Source of the DNA: Brassica napus
Taxonomy: Eukaryota > Streptophyta > Magnoliopsida > Brassicales > Brassicaceae
Assembly (NCBI RefSeq): GCF_020379485.1
Contig: NC_063452.1
Span: forward strand, 54,064,439-54,128,438
Direction of reading: 5' to 3'
Length of the DNA: 64,000 bases
Every line of letters begins with the position of its first letter. Positions within the stretch are counted from its first letter, which is position 1. The notes under the pieces are model-generated. The model was not told where the DNA came from. It saw only the letters and a list, made by a program, of their open reading frames with translations, and made no database searches. Shown here one piece after another: positions 35,275 to 46,649 of this stretch. The position numbers and the translations under genes are program-made.

Positions 35275-35714
35275 TGTTGGACCCAATTTCGGTCAATACA
35301 TCAATGGGCCGCAAGGAACCGAAGCCCATAACAAGCAATCGAGCTCGAAAAACAAAGGAGTCGAGGCCCCAGAGATCGCGGAGCAGGTACGGAGATCACG
35401 AAGTCGACTTACTATAAAGAAAGGAGAAGAGACATGAAGAAAGGACACGTTGAAAACCCTAGAGAGAGCTACACACTTACATCGACCTTGTTTTCCTCCC
35501 GATCTTAGACTCTTTCTTTACGGATCTCGTTTGTATCACTCGATGTAGTTCAACTCATTGTATTCGATCTTATTCATCAATAAAGTCCGTTTTTACCTAC
35601 TGGAAACTGTTTAACATCGTTGTATTTTAAAGATATTGTTGCCTACATCATTTGTGTTCCCTAGATCAAACCTCGATCACTATCAAATACTTAGTGTAGA
35701 TTTTAGGTTCTACA
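35275..35714 (+). repeat. 3' LTR of the Gypsy element, 440 bp
   Basis: Complete copy ending TTCTACA before the ATTAA duplication. About 18 differences from the 5' LTR by eye, plus the 19-bp length difference. Confidence 0.9.
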
Positions 35715-35731
35715 ATTAATATATAGGGGAT

Positions 35732-35975
35732 ATGTGAAATATTTCTCATTATATTAGTTTTCTTTTCTTCTTAGAAAAATGGATTACTGATTGCTCTAAA
35801 ACAGAGCATGAATAATTAAAAAAATTGTCTCAAATCAGAGAAAACAATCGAAAAAAATTAGAGTAAAATCATAATAAACAAACACCAGGAGGAACCCAAA
35901 CCCATGATGGCGAATGATATGAAGAAATTGTTTTTTTTAATCTTCATAATTTTTTTCTCGGAAGAAACTCAGAAA
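35732..35975 (+). repeat. Right part of the dispersed repeat, extra copy
   Basis: Repeats 26673-26920 (GAAATATTTCTCATTATATT onward) and is interrupted by a short CT microsatellite at about 35983-36001. Together with 27111-27155 it forms a partial tandem duplication. Confidence 0.72.
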
Positions 35976-36001
35976 CTCAGAAATCTCTCTCTCTCTCTCT
36001 G

Positions 36002-37093
36002 GCTCGGAAAAGTGGATGCATGCATGTAAAAAATCTCTCTTTGTTAAAAAAATCAATTTGTTCTTCTTTTCCGTTTCCAAACACAATAACTGTTTCAAAA
36101 CCTGATTTCTTTTATGAATTTGTATTGTATTCTTATAAATCTATATATAATAGCAAACACAATTCGTTAGCAGATGAAGTAATCACTTTTTTTATAAGAA
36201 AAATAAAATTTAAATCTAAGGGTCGAGTTTATCAATAATTTGTAATCTATCACAAGATTTCCTTTCTTACATTCTTCTCTTCTTTACCTCAATCAACAGT
36301 TATCTGAACTACTCATCCTTCTATATCCAATTCCTTGGAAAAGATATCTCATTTGCTCCCTTCCAGTTTGAATACGGCTTAGCGATTACACCCTTTTGGA
36401 GTCGACTCTTTAAATCAATCTATGAAATGTCAACTTTTTATTTTCCTCTCATACAGTTCACCATCATCTTTTTCTTCTTTTGTAAATGTATTTGTCTCTG
36501 CAATTTCTTACTCCAATTTCACCCTCGTTGCATTAATTACAGGAAAATAAATCAAACCAGTGAGTTTTTTTTATTTGAAGGGACATATCTCTTTTTAAAT
36601 GTTTGGGACTGAGTGGGAGGAGATGGATGCATGACGTCTTCTTTTTGGCCAACTAACAATCTCTGTTCTCAGATTACTTAAAGATTTCGACTTATTTAGT
36701 CTCTGAAATTGGTACTTTCCCAAGTTTCTTACAGCAGTTAATTGTTATGTTTTTCTACTCGATTTTCATTGCGGCTTTCTGTATTTTTTTTAATTTGTAT
36801 TTGATGTTTTGCCAGAAGAACTGATCTGAGAGTCGCTTATTCAAATTCTGTTGATGTTCCTTTTCATACATATGTGTAACTAATTATAATCGATGCATAA
36901 TTGTTCGAACAACACCCAGTTAGGGTTGAACGGAAAAGGTGAAAAATGGTTGGCTGGAGAATTTGATTATGTGTTCCTAGAATTATTAATCGATGTATCT
37001 TTTCATTTTAAAATAAGTTAGTTTTTTTAAAAGATGTTAAAATACTCCAATAAGTGTTTTCTACGATTATTAATTTTAAAGGTTGTGTCAAAA
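36002..37093. other. Intergenic, nothing recognised
   Basis: AT-rich DNA with pyrimidine tracts. Short open frames (36020-36238, 36427-36612) are low in complexity and not taken as genes. Confidence 0.4.
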
Positions 37094-37466
37094 TCACAAT
37101 ACTAAAAGCAGCATATTCTGTATCTAGAGAACGCCACGTCCTCAAAAATATTCGTCCAATCAGAATCAGTTAATTGTCCACGTCAGATGGGCCTCACAAT
37201 TGTTTTTTAAATTGGCCCAACTGGACACAAAACACACAAAGAAACACGTCGAAGGATGACGCTTCGCTTCACCTCTGCCAGTTCGTCTTCTCCAATTGAA
37301 GAGTAAAGAAACCGAGTAGTAATCGAGCCAATTCTACACAATCAATACGTTCTTAATGATTTCATTCCATCTCCCTCTTTTTTCCCTCTTTGGATTTGTC
37401 CGATCGATTAGAACTTCGTAATTAGATCTGAAATTCGCGAGCTTTAGGTCAACTGGTTTCGTCTCT

Positions 37467-37868
37467 GTGCAATTCAAGGAGCTAGCTCAGGCTTATGAGG
37501 TTCTCAGCGAAGCGGAGAAGCGTGAGATCTATGATCTGTACGGTGAGGATGCGCTCAAGGAAGGAATTGGTGGTGGAGGCGGTGGTCATGACCCCTTTGA
37601 TATCTTCTCCTCTTTCTTTGGTGGTGGTGGTGGACACCCTTTCGGAGGTTAGTCTCTCATCTCCCAATCTGAGAAGAGTTTTTGACTTTTGAATAGATGA
37701 TAAAGGTTTGATTTTTTGGTTTTGATTAGGTGGCAGCAGCCGTGGAAAGAGGCAGAGGCGTGGTGAAGATGTTGTTCACCCTCTGAAGGTTTCCCTTGAG
37801 GATCTTTATCTCGAGACAACGAAGAAGCTCTCGCTTTCTAGGAAGGCTTTGTGCTTAAAGTGTAACGG
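37467..37868 (+). pseudogene. DnaJ (type I Hsp40, ATJ2/ATJ3-like) fragment
   Basis: The fragment covers the end of the J domain ([20 protein letters not shown]), the Gly/Phe region ([18 protein letters not shown]) and the start of the substrate domain up to the first zinc CXXC (CLKCNG). An intron with GTTAGT and ATTAG borders (about 37649-37729) is kept. The expected HPD catalytic loop is absent because the first exon is missing. The base before TTCAAGGAG should be an AG acceptor but reads AA, so normal splicing from upstream is lost. The fragment stops at its natural donor AACGG|GTGAGT. Confidence 0.88.
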
Positions 37869-37869
37869 G

Positions 37870-38824
37870 TGAGTACTTTTTTAAAGGAATACAACAAGAA
37901 AGATTTTTTCTCTAATACCTACACCAACGCAAAGCTCTTTGTGATCAAATCGTATAGCGAAGATGATATTCACAAAAGCATCAAATATAATGTGTGGTCC
38001 AGTACCTCTAATGGCAACAAGAAGCTTAACGCTGCGTATAACGAAGCAGCTGGAGACAAGTCCTCCTGTCCTGTTTTTCTCATCTTCTCTGTAAGTGAAA
38101 TATGGCAAAAGTTTGGTTGTTTTGATTTGGTTCCGATTTGGATATAAATGAAATGATTTTTTTTGTAACAGGTAAACACAAGTGGGCAGTTTGTTGGTTT
38201 AGCGGAGATGGTATGACCAGTTGATTAGAACCAGATGGCGGAGTGCTGGCAGCAGGACAAGTGGGTTGGTTGCTTCCCTGTTAAGTGTCACATCGTTAAA
38301 GATATCCTGAATAGTTCCTTGAGGCATATTACGCTTGAGAATGATGAGAACAAGCCTGTTACTAATAGCCATGATACACAGGAGGTTAGAGAGTCTTCTG
38401 GTTTCCTTTCTTAGTTTCTCCCTCTGTCATGTGAAAAAAAATTAAATTTTAGTTTCTGTGGATTTTGAAATGGGCAGGTAAAGATAGAGCAAGGAGTCAA
38501 AGTAATCATTTTTTTTAAGGAACATGTGAGCAAGACATGCATACTCAATGATTTTGTCTTCTATGAGAATTGTGAAAATATAATCAAAGACTGGGAAAAA
38601 GAAACACCAACTGTATAAAAGACAGGTAAAAACAACAAAACTCATAGTGTGGTGCTCTTATCTAGATAAATATCTGATGGAGATTGTTTATCTTTCAGCA
38701 ATCTTTTACTGCCAGTGACAAAAAGGCAACACCAAAAGACAAATCTAAGGAAACCAGTGTGATAGCAGAAGTGGCTGAAGAGATATCACAAAACAGTGTT
38801 GCAGAAGTTGCGAGCACATGCTGA
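37870..38824 (+). pseudogene. YTH-domain (ECT-type m6A reader) fragment
   Basis: Begins near LKEYNKKDFFSNTYTNAKLF, continues FVIKSYSEDDIHKSIKYNVW, then after an intron (38096-38171) SGQFVGLAEM and [19 protein letters not shown], and ends ...VAEVASTC at TGA 38822-38824. ECT proteins bind m6A in RNA through a three-Trp cage; VWSS and DKW are present, but the usual PVKWH reads PVKCH. Two in-frame stops lie just after AEMV, so it is a pseudogene. Several exon borders remain, so the DNA, not an mRNA, was captured. Confidence 0.88.
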
Positions 38825-40327
38825 ATCGCATGCTGAGTGCAGCAGCAAGCTGCTTACTTTACTTTGGATGGGTTTTTTTGTCCGTTTTCTCCACCAAATT
38901 TGCTCACTCTTTTCTTAGGAGTTTGGTTTTCTTTTGGTAGTTGGTTTTTGAAGTTGTAGAAGATATATGAGTAAAAATGATTTCGAAGGCTATATATATA
39001 TTTCTTTTTCTTAAAAGTTCAATGCAAAAATATATTTTCTGTATGTTTTTGTAACTTCATTCACAAAATTTCAATCAGAAAATAAAGGGCATTGTAATTG
39101 AGAAAAGAAAGAAAACAAATCAACCTTTGTGAGCTATTTGAACAAATAAATGTTGGAAACCAACTCTTGGTCGTCTCTCCGCCACTGGTGTATCCCATGA
39201 GCTTCCTTATAGTCTTCAGAAGCAGTCCGGTTTACAATCAGCTTAGCAGATGGGATGACGTGATCTTGCACATCCACTGTAAAATGCTTCAAAACAGTCA
39301 AAGAAATATGATATTATACATCAATTCGCTGAAACAAAATAAGTTAAAGGTTCACATATTACTTGACAGACAAGTTATTTATCAAACCACTAGAGCATAA
39401 GAGACCAAAAAACTAACAACATAGTTTTCCACTACAAAAAGGGTCACCCACAATTGGCAAAGCCAAGTGAATGACACTTTAAAAAACTTAAAACACAACA
39501 CTGTTAACGGGACTATGAAATACAGCCGATCAATACCCGAACTTAACCCAATACTTCTAACCGAAACACTACCAATCCCACACATTTTAAAAACAGCAGC
39601 AGGTTCATGGCTTTAGACTCCAGTATTAACCTTACCATATCGTAATTAACTTTTTTTTTTGTTATCCTAGAGAGACCATCTATTAAGTTATATTTGGCAG
39701 ACTAAGTACGATCTTGGTGGATCTATCTTTTGTATCATTTAAAAATAAATGATAGAAGTTTGTATCATTTAATTTTGTGATACAATTTACATTTTTTTTT
39801 GTAAGATCGATTTGTTTTTTTCTCCTTTTTTTTTGTTTTCATTTGGTTGTTAATGCGAGCTTTGTAGTTTTTTGGTGGGGGTAGTGTTCTCTATCGAAAT
39901 CTTATTTACATGTTTGTGGAACTTCCCTGACATCTGACATATTTTGTTTACTATTAAGATTCTAATTGTAAATTTATTTAAGAAAAAAAATATACGAACC
40001 CGGCGCGTAGCGCCGGAATACCACTAGTATTTATTAAAAGCTGTTATATCTATCTTAACACTATTGACAAACTAAAGTCGGTTTAATTCGGTTAAGATCA
40101 GATTCTCGGTTCAATTCGTCCTGATTACGTACTCACGTTGGTCCGGTTAAGTACTCACGTTGGTCCGGTTAAAAAATAACACTAATTTAAATGAACTTGT
40201 GCGATCTGAGTGAGAAGATGAAGTAGAAACAGTAAAAAAAAAAATTAACTTTTTATTTCAATGAATTTTTCGTTTCTTGTAGAAACTAAAACATTGAACA
40301 CAAATGTAAAACAAATTTCCATTCACA

Positions 40328-43239
40328 TCAGATCCTAACAATCAAGGAGTACTTCAAGCTTCCGATATGGAGAACATGTACCCCCAAAGCGATCTTCCTC
40401 TTCCCTGTTTCATCAACCACACTCAGATCTTTACACACATCCACGTTAAACCTAACCACCGCCTTTTCTTTCTTCCCCAGACGAACCTTCTCGAACGCTA
40501 GCAGATGCTTAACCGGCGACCTGTGTACAGCCGGCGGAGTCGTGAACAGAAACACCGTGTCGGTCCCTTCTCTCTCCCCTGCGTTCCTTACTCTTAGCTG
40601 GACTTCGATGGCTTTCCCGCAGTAAGGTCCGATCGCGTCCACTGATTGGCACTTTGAAGTTCGGCAAGGGTGGCTCTTGGCTAGACTGAGGAACACGAGC
40701 CGTGGGGGTTTGATTAGCCGGTGGTTGAAATGAGTGTAGCTTATTCCGTCTCCGAAGGCGTATATTGTTTCTCCGGTGTAGAATCGGTAAGTTCGACCCG
40801 GATACCCGGTTGAGTTATCGGGTCTCATGTTCATGTTGGACATCGGAAGACTTTCCACGTACAACTGAGGATACCACGTCATCGGCAACTTTCCGCCTAA
40901 ACCAAAAGAAATCGGTTAGCAAATTTTAATCGTAAAACCGAACCAGTTGGTTATCACCGGTTTAATTTTAAAACAGTGTGTTTCTTACTCGGATTATGAC
41001 GACCGAAGATGACGTCAGCGATGGCGAGACCGCCGGCTTGACCAGGAAACCCGACCCACATAATGCTTGTGATCTTCGGATCGTTCTTGGCGAAAGTAAC
41101 GTCTAATCCTCCACCGGACATGATGACTAGCACCACCGGTCCTTTCGCAACCTTAGCCACCTCAGTCACAAGCTGTTGCTGTTTTCCGGGAAGGAACAAG
41201 TCGACTCGGTCATGGTCCTCCCTCTCGATGGATAGATCTGTTCCCATCACGAGCACAACCGCATCAGCAGAAGCCGCTACAGAAGTTGCTGAATCTATAT
41301 CCGCCTCCGCGCACGCCACATTAGGACAGCCCATCTGATACGTCGCCGACACTGTTTCCACTAGGCCTTGGAGGGGTGTTGTGTACTTGCACGGTACGCC
41401 TGAAGAATATTTAAAAATATAAAATGGTGTCGTTTTTACATATTTAAGCTTAAGCATTAATCATCGACGTAAATGGCCACTTGAGATCATTTTAATTTAC
41501 CGTGGTAGTTTCCGATCATTGTATCGGTGACATTAGCGTTTGGCCCGATCACTGCTAGCGTTTTGATAGCAGAAGGTGAGAACGGAAGCGAACCAGGAGA
41601 GTTCTTGAGCAAGACAATGCCTTGCCTTGCGGCTTCTCTAGCGAGTTCTTGGTTCTCGGCAGTGCAAACGTCCTGAGGACCAAGATTACCGTAGGGCTGC
41701 TTCTTGGGGTCGCCATTGAAGAATCCTAAACGCACCAGAGTCGCGAAGTTGTTTGAAATCGCAGTGTCAACATCTGTTTCGTTTACCAAACCAGCCTTGA
41801 CCGCGCCCAGTGCGTGTTGACCTGTGAAATGATCACAGTTCAAATCCAAACCTGCCAACATAGATTTGGCCACAGCTTCCTCTGGAGTCTTGGTATAGTG
41901 TTGGTTCGCATACATCACTTCTACTGAATCACAATCCGAAACTATGTACCTAATAACATAAACCCAAAAAAATTTAGATTAATCTTAATAAAAAGTCAAC
42001 AATTTAGGGGGAATTGGAAACTTATGTATAATCCAAGACATATGTTTCATCCGGTTGTATCCATAACCGGCCATGTCTATGATTTGAAAAAAAAAGAAAA
42101 ACCCTACACAATGTTGAACCATGTAAAAAAATCTTACCCATTTAACTTCCATTGACCGCGGATCACACCAGAAAGCAGGTCAGGATCAGCGCATGTCGGT
42201 TTACCGTTAACTTGGTTGTAAGAGCACATGACACTAGCCACATTCCCATCAACCACACAGCTCTTAAACGGCGGTTGAAACGTATCGTCCATATCTTGTT
42301 GGTTCACCTAATCCAAACACAAAGAAGATAGAAATATATTTGGTGTGACCAATAGTAACAAATATTCTAAGAATACAAATGTTCTATGTTTTCTTATTAC
42401 CACGGAGTTGAAAGTGTAACGACTAACGCCTTTCCAATTATCAACATCATAGGCCGTGTAGTGTTTGCAGCAAGCGGCAACTTTAAGAAGGTTAGGATCT
42501 CCACCGTCAGTACCCTGAAGACCTTTAACATAAGCCACCGCGTATTTGCTAACGAGCGTGGGGTCCTCGCCGGGGGTCTCTTGACCTCTTCCCCATCTCG
42601 GGTCACGGAATATGTTCACATTCGGTGACCAAAACGTTAATCCAGCTGCTCCAACGTTGTACATTGCCCTCGCCTCCGTCGACACAACCTTAAATCATGC
42701 CATAAATAAAAGTATTATTGAATAACTTGAAGCATGAAAAAAAAAAAAAGACTTTTGTCTATTACTTGTACACCAAGAAACAAAGTATTTCATTCTTTCA
42801 CCTTGCCAATGGCTTGGAAGAGAGATACGTTGAAGGAAGCAGCGGTGAGTATGACTTGAGGGAAGCTAGTGGCACCAGGGACTGGACCTTTGAAACTAGA
42901 ACCATCTCCGACATCAGAGACTCCGTGAAGTGCCTCCGACCACCAGTTATAATCTGGAATCCCAAGACGGCTCACGCCGGTAGCTTTGCTGACAAGAAAC
43001 CCGATTTTCTCCTCCAAAGTTAATCTTCCGACAAGATCGGTGACTCGGGCTTCGGCATTCAAACCCGTGTTGCAGAATCCGTAACCGGCTAGAGAAGGGT
43101 TTTTGGTGACGTCACATGCGAACTTTGGAGAAGAAGACTGGGCGTTCGATGGCTTGGAGATGAAGAAGAGGATACTTAGGAGAAGTGTGGAAACAAAGGA
43201 AAGTGCTCTGTTTCCTTTTGTTTGCATAGGATAACTCAT
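40328..43239 (-). CDS. BXL3: GH3 beta-D-xylosidase / alpha-L-arabinofuranosidase, BXL3-like
   Basis: Six exons (42802-43239, 42401-42688, 42138-42307, 41501-41949, 40989-41399, 40328-40896) join into 774 codons with no internal stop, the family length. A signal peptide (about residues 1-33) sends it to the cell wall, where the family trims xylan and arabinan side chains. GH3 N-domain motifs are visible: [36 protein letters not shown], and SDCDSV with the probable catalytic Asp, split over exons 3 and 4. The C-domain shows VIMSGGG and YRFYTGET. Sequence is closest in memory to Arabidopsis BXL3 (At5g09730), and BXL4 is the next choice. All introns are GT-AG. Its place between BCB and the zinc-knuckle gene does not match Arabidopsis. 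Confidence 0.93.
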
Positions 43240-43289
43240 TGCTTTGTGTTTTTCTGGTTGTGTGTGTTTTGTTTATCAACAATTTGACA

Positions 43290-43300
43290 CTGTTATATAT
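43290..43300 (-). promoter_or_regulatory. TATA box candidate of the beta-xylosidase gene
   Basis: CATATATATA on the minus strand about 52-61 bp upstream of the start codon. Confidence 0.5.
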
Positions 43301-43664
43301 ATGCTAACAAAACTGGTACGTTGGTTGGAGATTGCTATTTTAGGATTTGAATTAAGTCGTATATTTGCTGGCTTTTATCTAGATAGAAACTAAAAATGGA
43401 GATGCTGATGATAAGATTACTGCAAAAATCAATAAGTATCAGTTTTTTTTTCTTCTCCAGGTAATAGTATGAGATTAAATAGAAGTTAAGGACGAAATTA
43501 TGAGTAGTCGATATGCTTAGTGATCTAAATTTTATCTTGTTTTACTAATCCATCCAGATCGACATGTCAACTTTTCTATTTTGGGTATTGTTTTGAAAAT
43601 TTCACAGCTTTGTGGCTTTCAAAATTTGACATCAGCAGACATTTCAGCAACTTTGTTCCATTGA

Positions 43665-43845
43665 ACCAAGCGCTCGTGGCTTGGTGGTAAAGGAGGTACA
43701 ACTGTATTGTCCGTCACCCGGGTTCGAGTCTTGGCCACAACAGATTTAACATCCCTTCCGTTGGGGCGCTGGACTCCTTACGGGGCATAGTTGGAAATGT
43801 GGCTGCCCAGATACAGAGTTACCAAAAAAAAAAAAAAAAAAAAAA
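43665..43845 (+). mobile_element. tRNA-derived SINE, complete
   Basis: Pol III A box TGGCTTGGTGG (43677-43687) and B box GGTTCGAGTC (43721-43730) lie in a tRNA-like head. The body ends CAGAGTTACC and is followed by about 24 A. Perfect 16-bp duplications AACTTTGTTCCATTGA lie at 43649-43664 and 43846-43861. The uniform flanks suggest a recent insertion. The GTTACC-A(n) end recurs in several mini-insertions of this window. Confidence 0.92.
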
Positions 43846-44024
43846 AACTTTGTTCCATTGAGAATACGACTATCTCGTTATTGGTATATCTACTTTGGAC
43901 GTCAAAAGAAAAGAAAAAAGAGAATACTAAAGTATTTAACAAAAAGAAAAAGAAAAACACAAATTATCAAAAAGAAGAAGAGTTTTTAATTAGCTGTCAT
44001 GTCTTTTCCATTCGTAAATGAGAA

Positions 44025-44082
44025 ATATATTTTGCTTCCATTTTTTGTTATTATTTTTTTTGGGTAACATATATTTTGCTTC
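44025..44082 (-). repeat. Mini A-tailed insertion
   Basis: A 30-bp insert (44039-44068), GTTACCC plus A-rich tail on the minus strand, between 14-bp direct repeats ATATATTTTGCTTC at 44025-44038 and 44069-44082. Confidence 0.78.
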
Positions 44083-44464
44083 TATAAAACAGTAAAAGGC
44101 TACATTTTATATATGAGTTATCAGCGGGAGAATCGTATTTCGTCGTACAAAAACGTTACTCCGAACAAAAATATTTAGGTATGTTAGTCTTTTAATCTAT
44201 TGACCAACCGCTTGACGGGTATTCTTATGTTTACGTAAGAATCTACTGAATATTGGTAACGACTGGTCATCAGATTCTATAAACATATAATAAAAATTTA
44301 TGTTCGCTGTTGTTAACGATGTGGACCGGAAAACATAGACATGATTGAGTTGGCTTTTATCTTGGAATATCAACAGGTAACTGATTCTATCAGTTGCAGA
44401 GAGATTAAAAAAAACTAATACTTGCATTCCCAATAAAAATATAGAAATATATCTACTAATAATG

Positions 44465-45585
44465 ACAATCTCAGTTAACGTGAAAAGTTGTGTTTTTCAT
44501 TCTCAAAGGTTGTGAAAAATGTCACAAAATATCATCTATCTATTTAACTTTTTAAAAGTTGCATATTTTACTACTCATACATTTTCAATTCTATTTGTTG
44601 TAAAATTCTTATGGTTGCAACTTTATATTATTGTTATATATACCAATTCAATTCTAACTGTTTTTAAATGTTGCATACATTACCATCGTACCTTTTCAAT
44701 TCTATTTAAACAATTTTGGATCAAAATTTTATAAAAAAAAAATATAATGCTCGATGTATCACACATGATCGTAAAGTTCACTACAAGAAATCATCACGAA
44801 CTCCGAAAAAAATTTCTGAGAATAAGAGACATCGGAATATTATTTACAATCTAGCGACAGTTCTCCGATGAATGAACGTTTTTGTCGGTATCTCCTCGGA
44901 AAATATTGACAAAACATTTTTGACGATATTTTCTCGGCAAAAATTGTTGAAACAATTACGATCAATTGATTTTCTCGGTAGATTCCCAGAAACGTTTCTC
45001 AGAATCTTCTCAGTATCACATAGTTTTTCGAGAACGACGGTGTTGTCGATATATCTGTGTGTGAATAGTTTCCGAGGAGATACCGACAGTGATCTTCATC
45101 ACATAAATGTTGGAACTTCCTTAGTAATTACAACGATGATGTGTTGCTGGAAAGAGGTCTGGAAAATTAAACCCAGATTGTCGCTACATTCTCAGAATCT
45201 AAATTGTATTTTCCGTTTAGATATTTTGAACTCTTAGAAACTCCCGATTAAAATTTTGAAGGGAATACCGATAAACTTGGCTCTCAGTAATATCCTTTTA
45301 TAAAGAACAAGTCAGTTTCTTACCACACTCTCACTTCATCTCTTCCCAATGTTTTTTCAATTAAAAGCTCCTTTCTAATCACCAAAAACCAAAGAAGGTA
45401 ACAATGGTTGAGGATGAGTATCTCATTTACGCGGCTATATGATCATTTCACGAGAATCACTCCTCCAATTACTCTAACACTCATTATAATCTTACTCTGT
45501 ATATATATATACACCTGTATAATCTTTATCCTTGAATATACAAGTTTCAGATTTTAGCAAATCTTTACTCCCTTTATTATCAATA
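44465..45585 (+). repeat. Left part of the dispersed repeat, copy 2
   Basis: Partner of 24480-25658, about 90% identical by eye. It contains CACTACAAGAAATCA at about 44780. At its junction with 45586 it preserves the empty Helitron site. Confidence 0.78.
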
Positions 45586-45915
45586 AGCGAAATATTTCTC
45601 ATTATATTAGCTTAATTTTCTTCTTAGAAGATTGGATTACTGATTGCTCTAAAACAGAGCATGAATAATTAAAAAAACGGTCTCAAAACAGAGAAAACAA
45701 TCGACAAAATCAGAGTAAAATCATAATAAACAAACACCAGGAGAAACCCAAACCTAAGATGGCGAATGATATGAAGAAATTGTTTTTTTAATCTTCATAA
45801 CTTTTTCTCGGAAGAAAATAAGAAATCTCCGATTATTTTCAGATGACATATTCGATCTACTTTCCGAGAAATTTCCAGAAACTTGACGGAAACAACTTAT
45901 GATTTTGAATTTTAT
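45586..45915 (+). repeat. Right part of the dispersed repeat, copy 2
   Basis: Matches 26673-27000, ending in the same TTTCCGAGAAATTTCCAGAA-type sequence. No matching terminal inverted repeat was found, so the superfamily remains open. Confidence 0.72.
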
Positions 45916-46323
45916 CAGAAGTTCACGTTAATTCTAAAAATAGTCAATAATATTAGATTCAAATTAAAAATATTTACCGGTTTTCAAATTAAGAACAGAT
46001 CCAAAAATACATAAAGAAAGGATTCGAAACTGAACTAAAACTGAACTAAAACTCTTTTGATTCGTAAATGGGTTAAAATCTCTTAACCCAAAATACTCGA
46101 AACTGATCAGTTCTTATCAAAGAGAGTAAAACATAAATCAAATAAGCAGATCTAGTGAGTTGTATTGCACCTCAACCGGTGGCTTATATACTTAGAAAAC
46201 TAAGAGCATATGCTAGATCTAACGTAATCTACTTCCCCTTATTTATAAGATCTTATACAACAGTTATCATAAGAATATGGATCCGGAGTATACAAATGTT
46301 AATATTATTATTAGTAGGAGACG

Positions 46324-46649
46324 TTACTTTTTCAGCACAGCATAACCCAAAGAAACTGAAACTTGAGCCACACAAAAAATTAGGTTTTACTACTTACTTG
46401 GTGAATCAGGCTCAAAGTTCAACGATTGATGGGCAAAGGACAAAGATTCATTGTAGGATTTGAAGTCCTCAGGATTCTCACGTTCAACGTGATCGAAAAC
46501 TACAAAACACAAACATTCCAATTAGCCAACGTTTTTCCTCTGACCCATTAACAATTAAGTGAAAAATGAATTCACTTACTTGTGTTGGTCCAAGCAGGAT
46601 GGGTTTTAAATCGATTCCATAGATGTTTCATGATGTCTTCCCTGCTCAT
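46324..46649 (-). CDS. Small unrecognised protein, three-exon model, 67 aa
   Basis: Exons 46580-46649, 46398-46499 and 46324-46355 join in frame through three consistent splice borders (AA|GTAAGTG, GTAG|TT, AA|GTAAGTA, TTCAG|TT). The protein starts MSREDIMKHLWNRFKTHPAW and continues FDHVERENPEDFKSYNESLS, then ends GYAVLKK. If the last intron is retained it stops at TAG a few codons later. An upstream non-coding exon may lie around 46700-46930. Charge and codon pattern look like a conserved soluble protein. No signal peptide or membrane segment is present, and no family was recognised. Confidence 0.5.

Larger units (their letters stand above)
27156..35714 (+). mobile_element. Gypsy LTR retrotransposon, Tat-like, lacking RT and integrase
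   Basis: Starts TGTTGGACCC, ends TTCTACA, and is flanked by ATTAA at 27151-27155 and 35715-35719. The 5' LTR (27156-27614) is followed by a primer-binding site TGGCGCCGACTGTGGGGA. Plus-strand gag and protease lie at 27691-30583. Antisense frames fill 31200-34650. No reverse transcriptase, RNase H or integrase motif was found, so it would have to move with help from a relative. Antisense genes between the coding region and the 3' LTR are known in Tat-lineage elements. LTRs are about 96% identical by eye. Confidence 0.9.
37094..40027 (+). mobile_element. Helitron carrying DnaJ and YTH gene fragments, 2934 bp
   Basis: Begins TCACAATACTAAAAG after an A and includes the AACGCCACGTCC and CGTCCAATCAGAA strings common near Brassicaceae Helitron 5' ends. 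It ends CTAG (40024-40027) before a T, preceded by the perfect hairpin CGGCGC-GTA-GCGCCG (40001-40015). No target duplication is expected or seen. It has no Rep/helicase, so it is non-autonomous. Between the ends lie fragments of two unrelated host genes in the same orientation. Confidence 0.78.
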
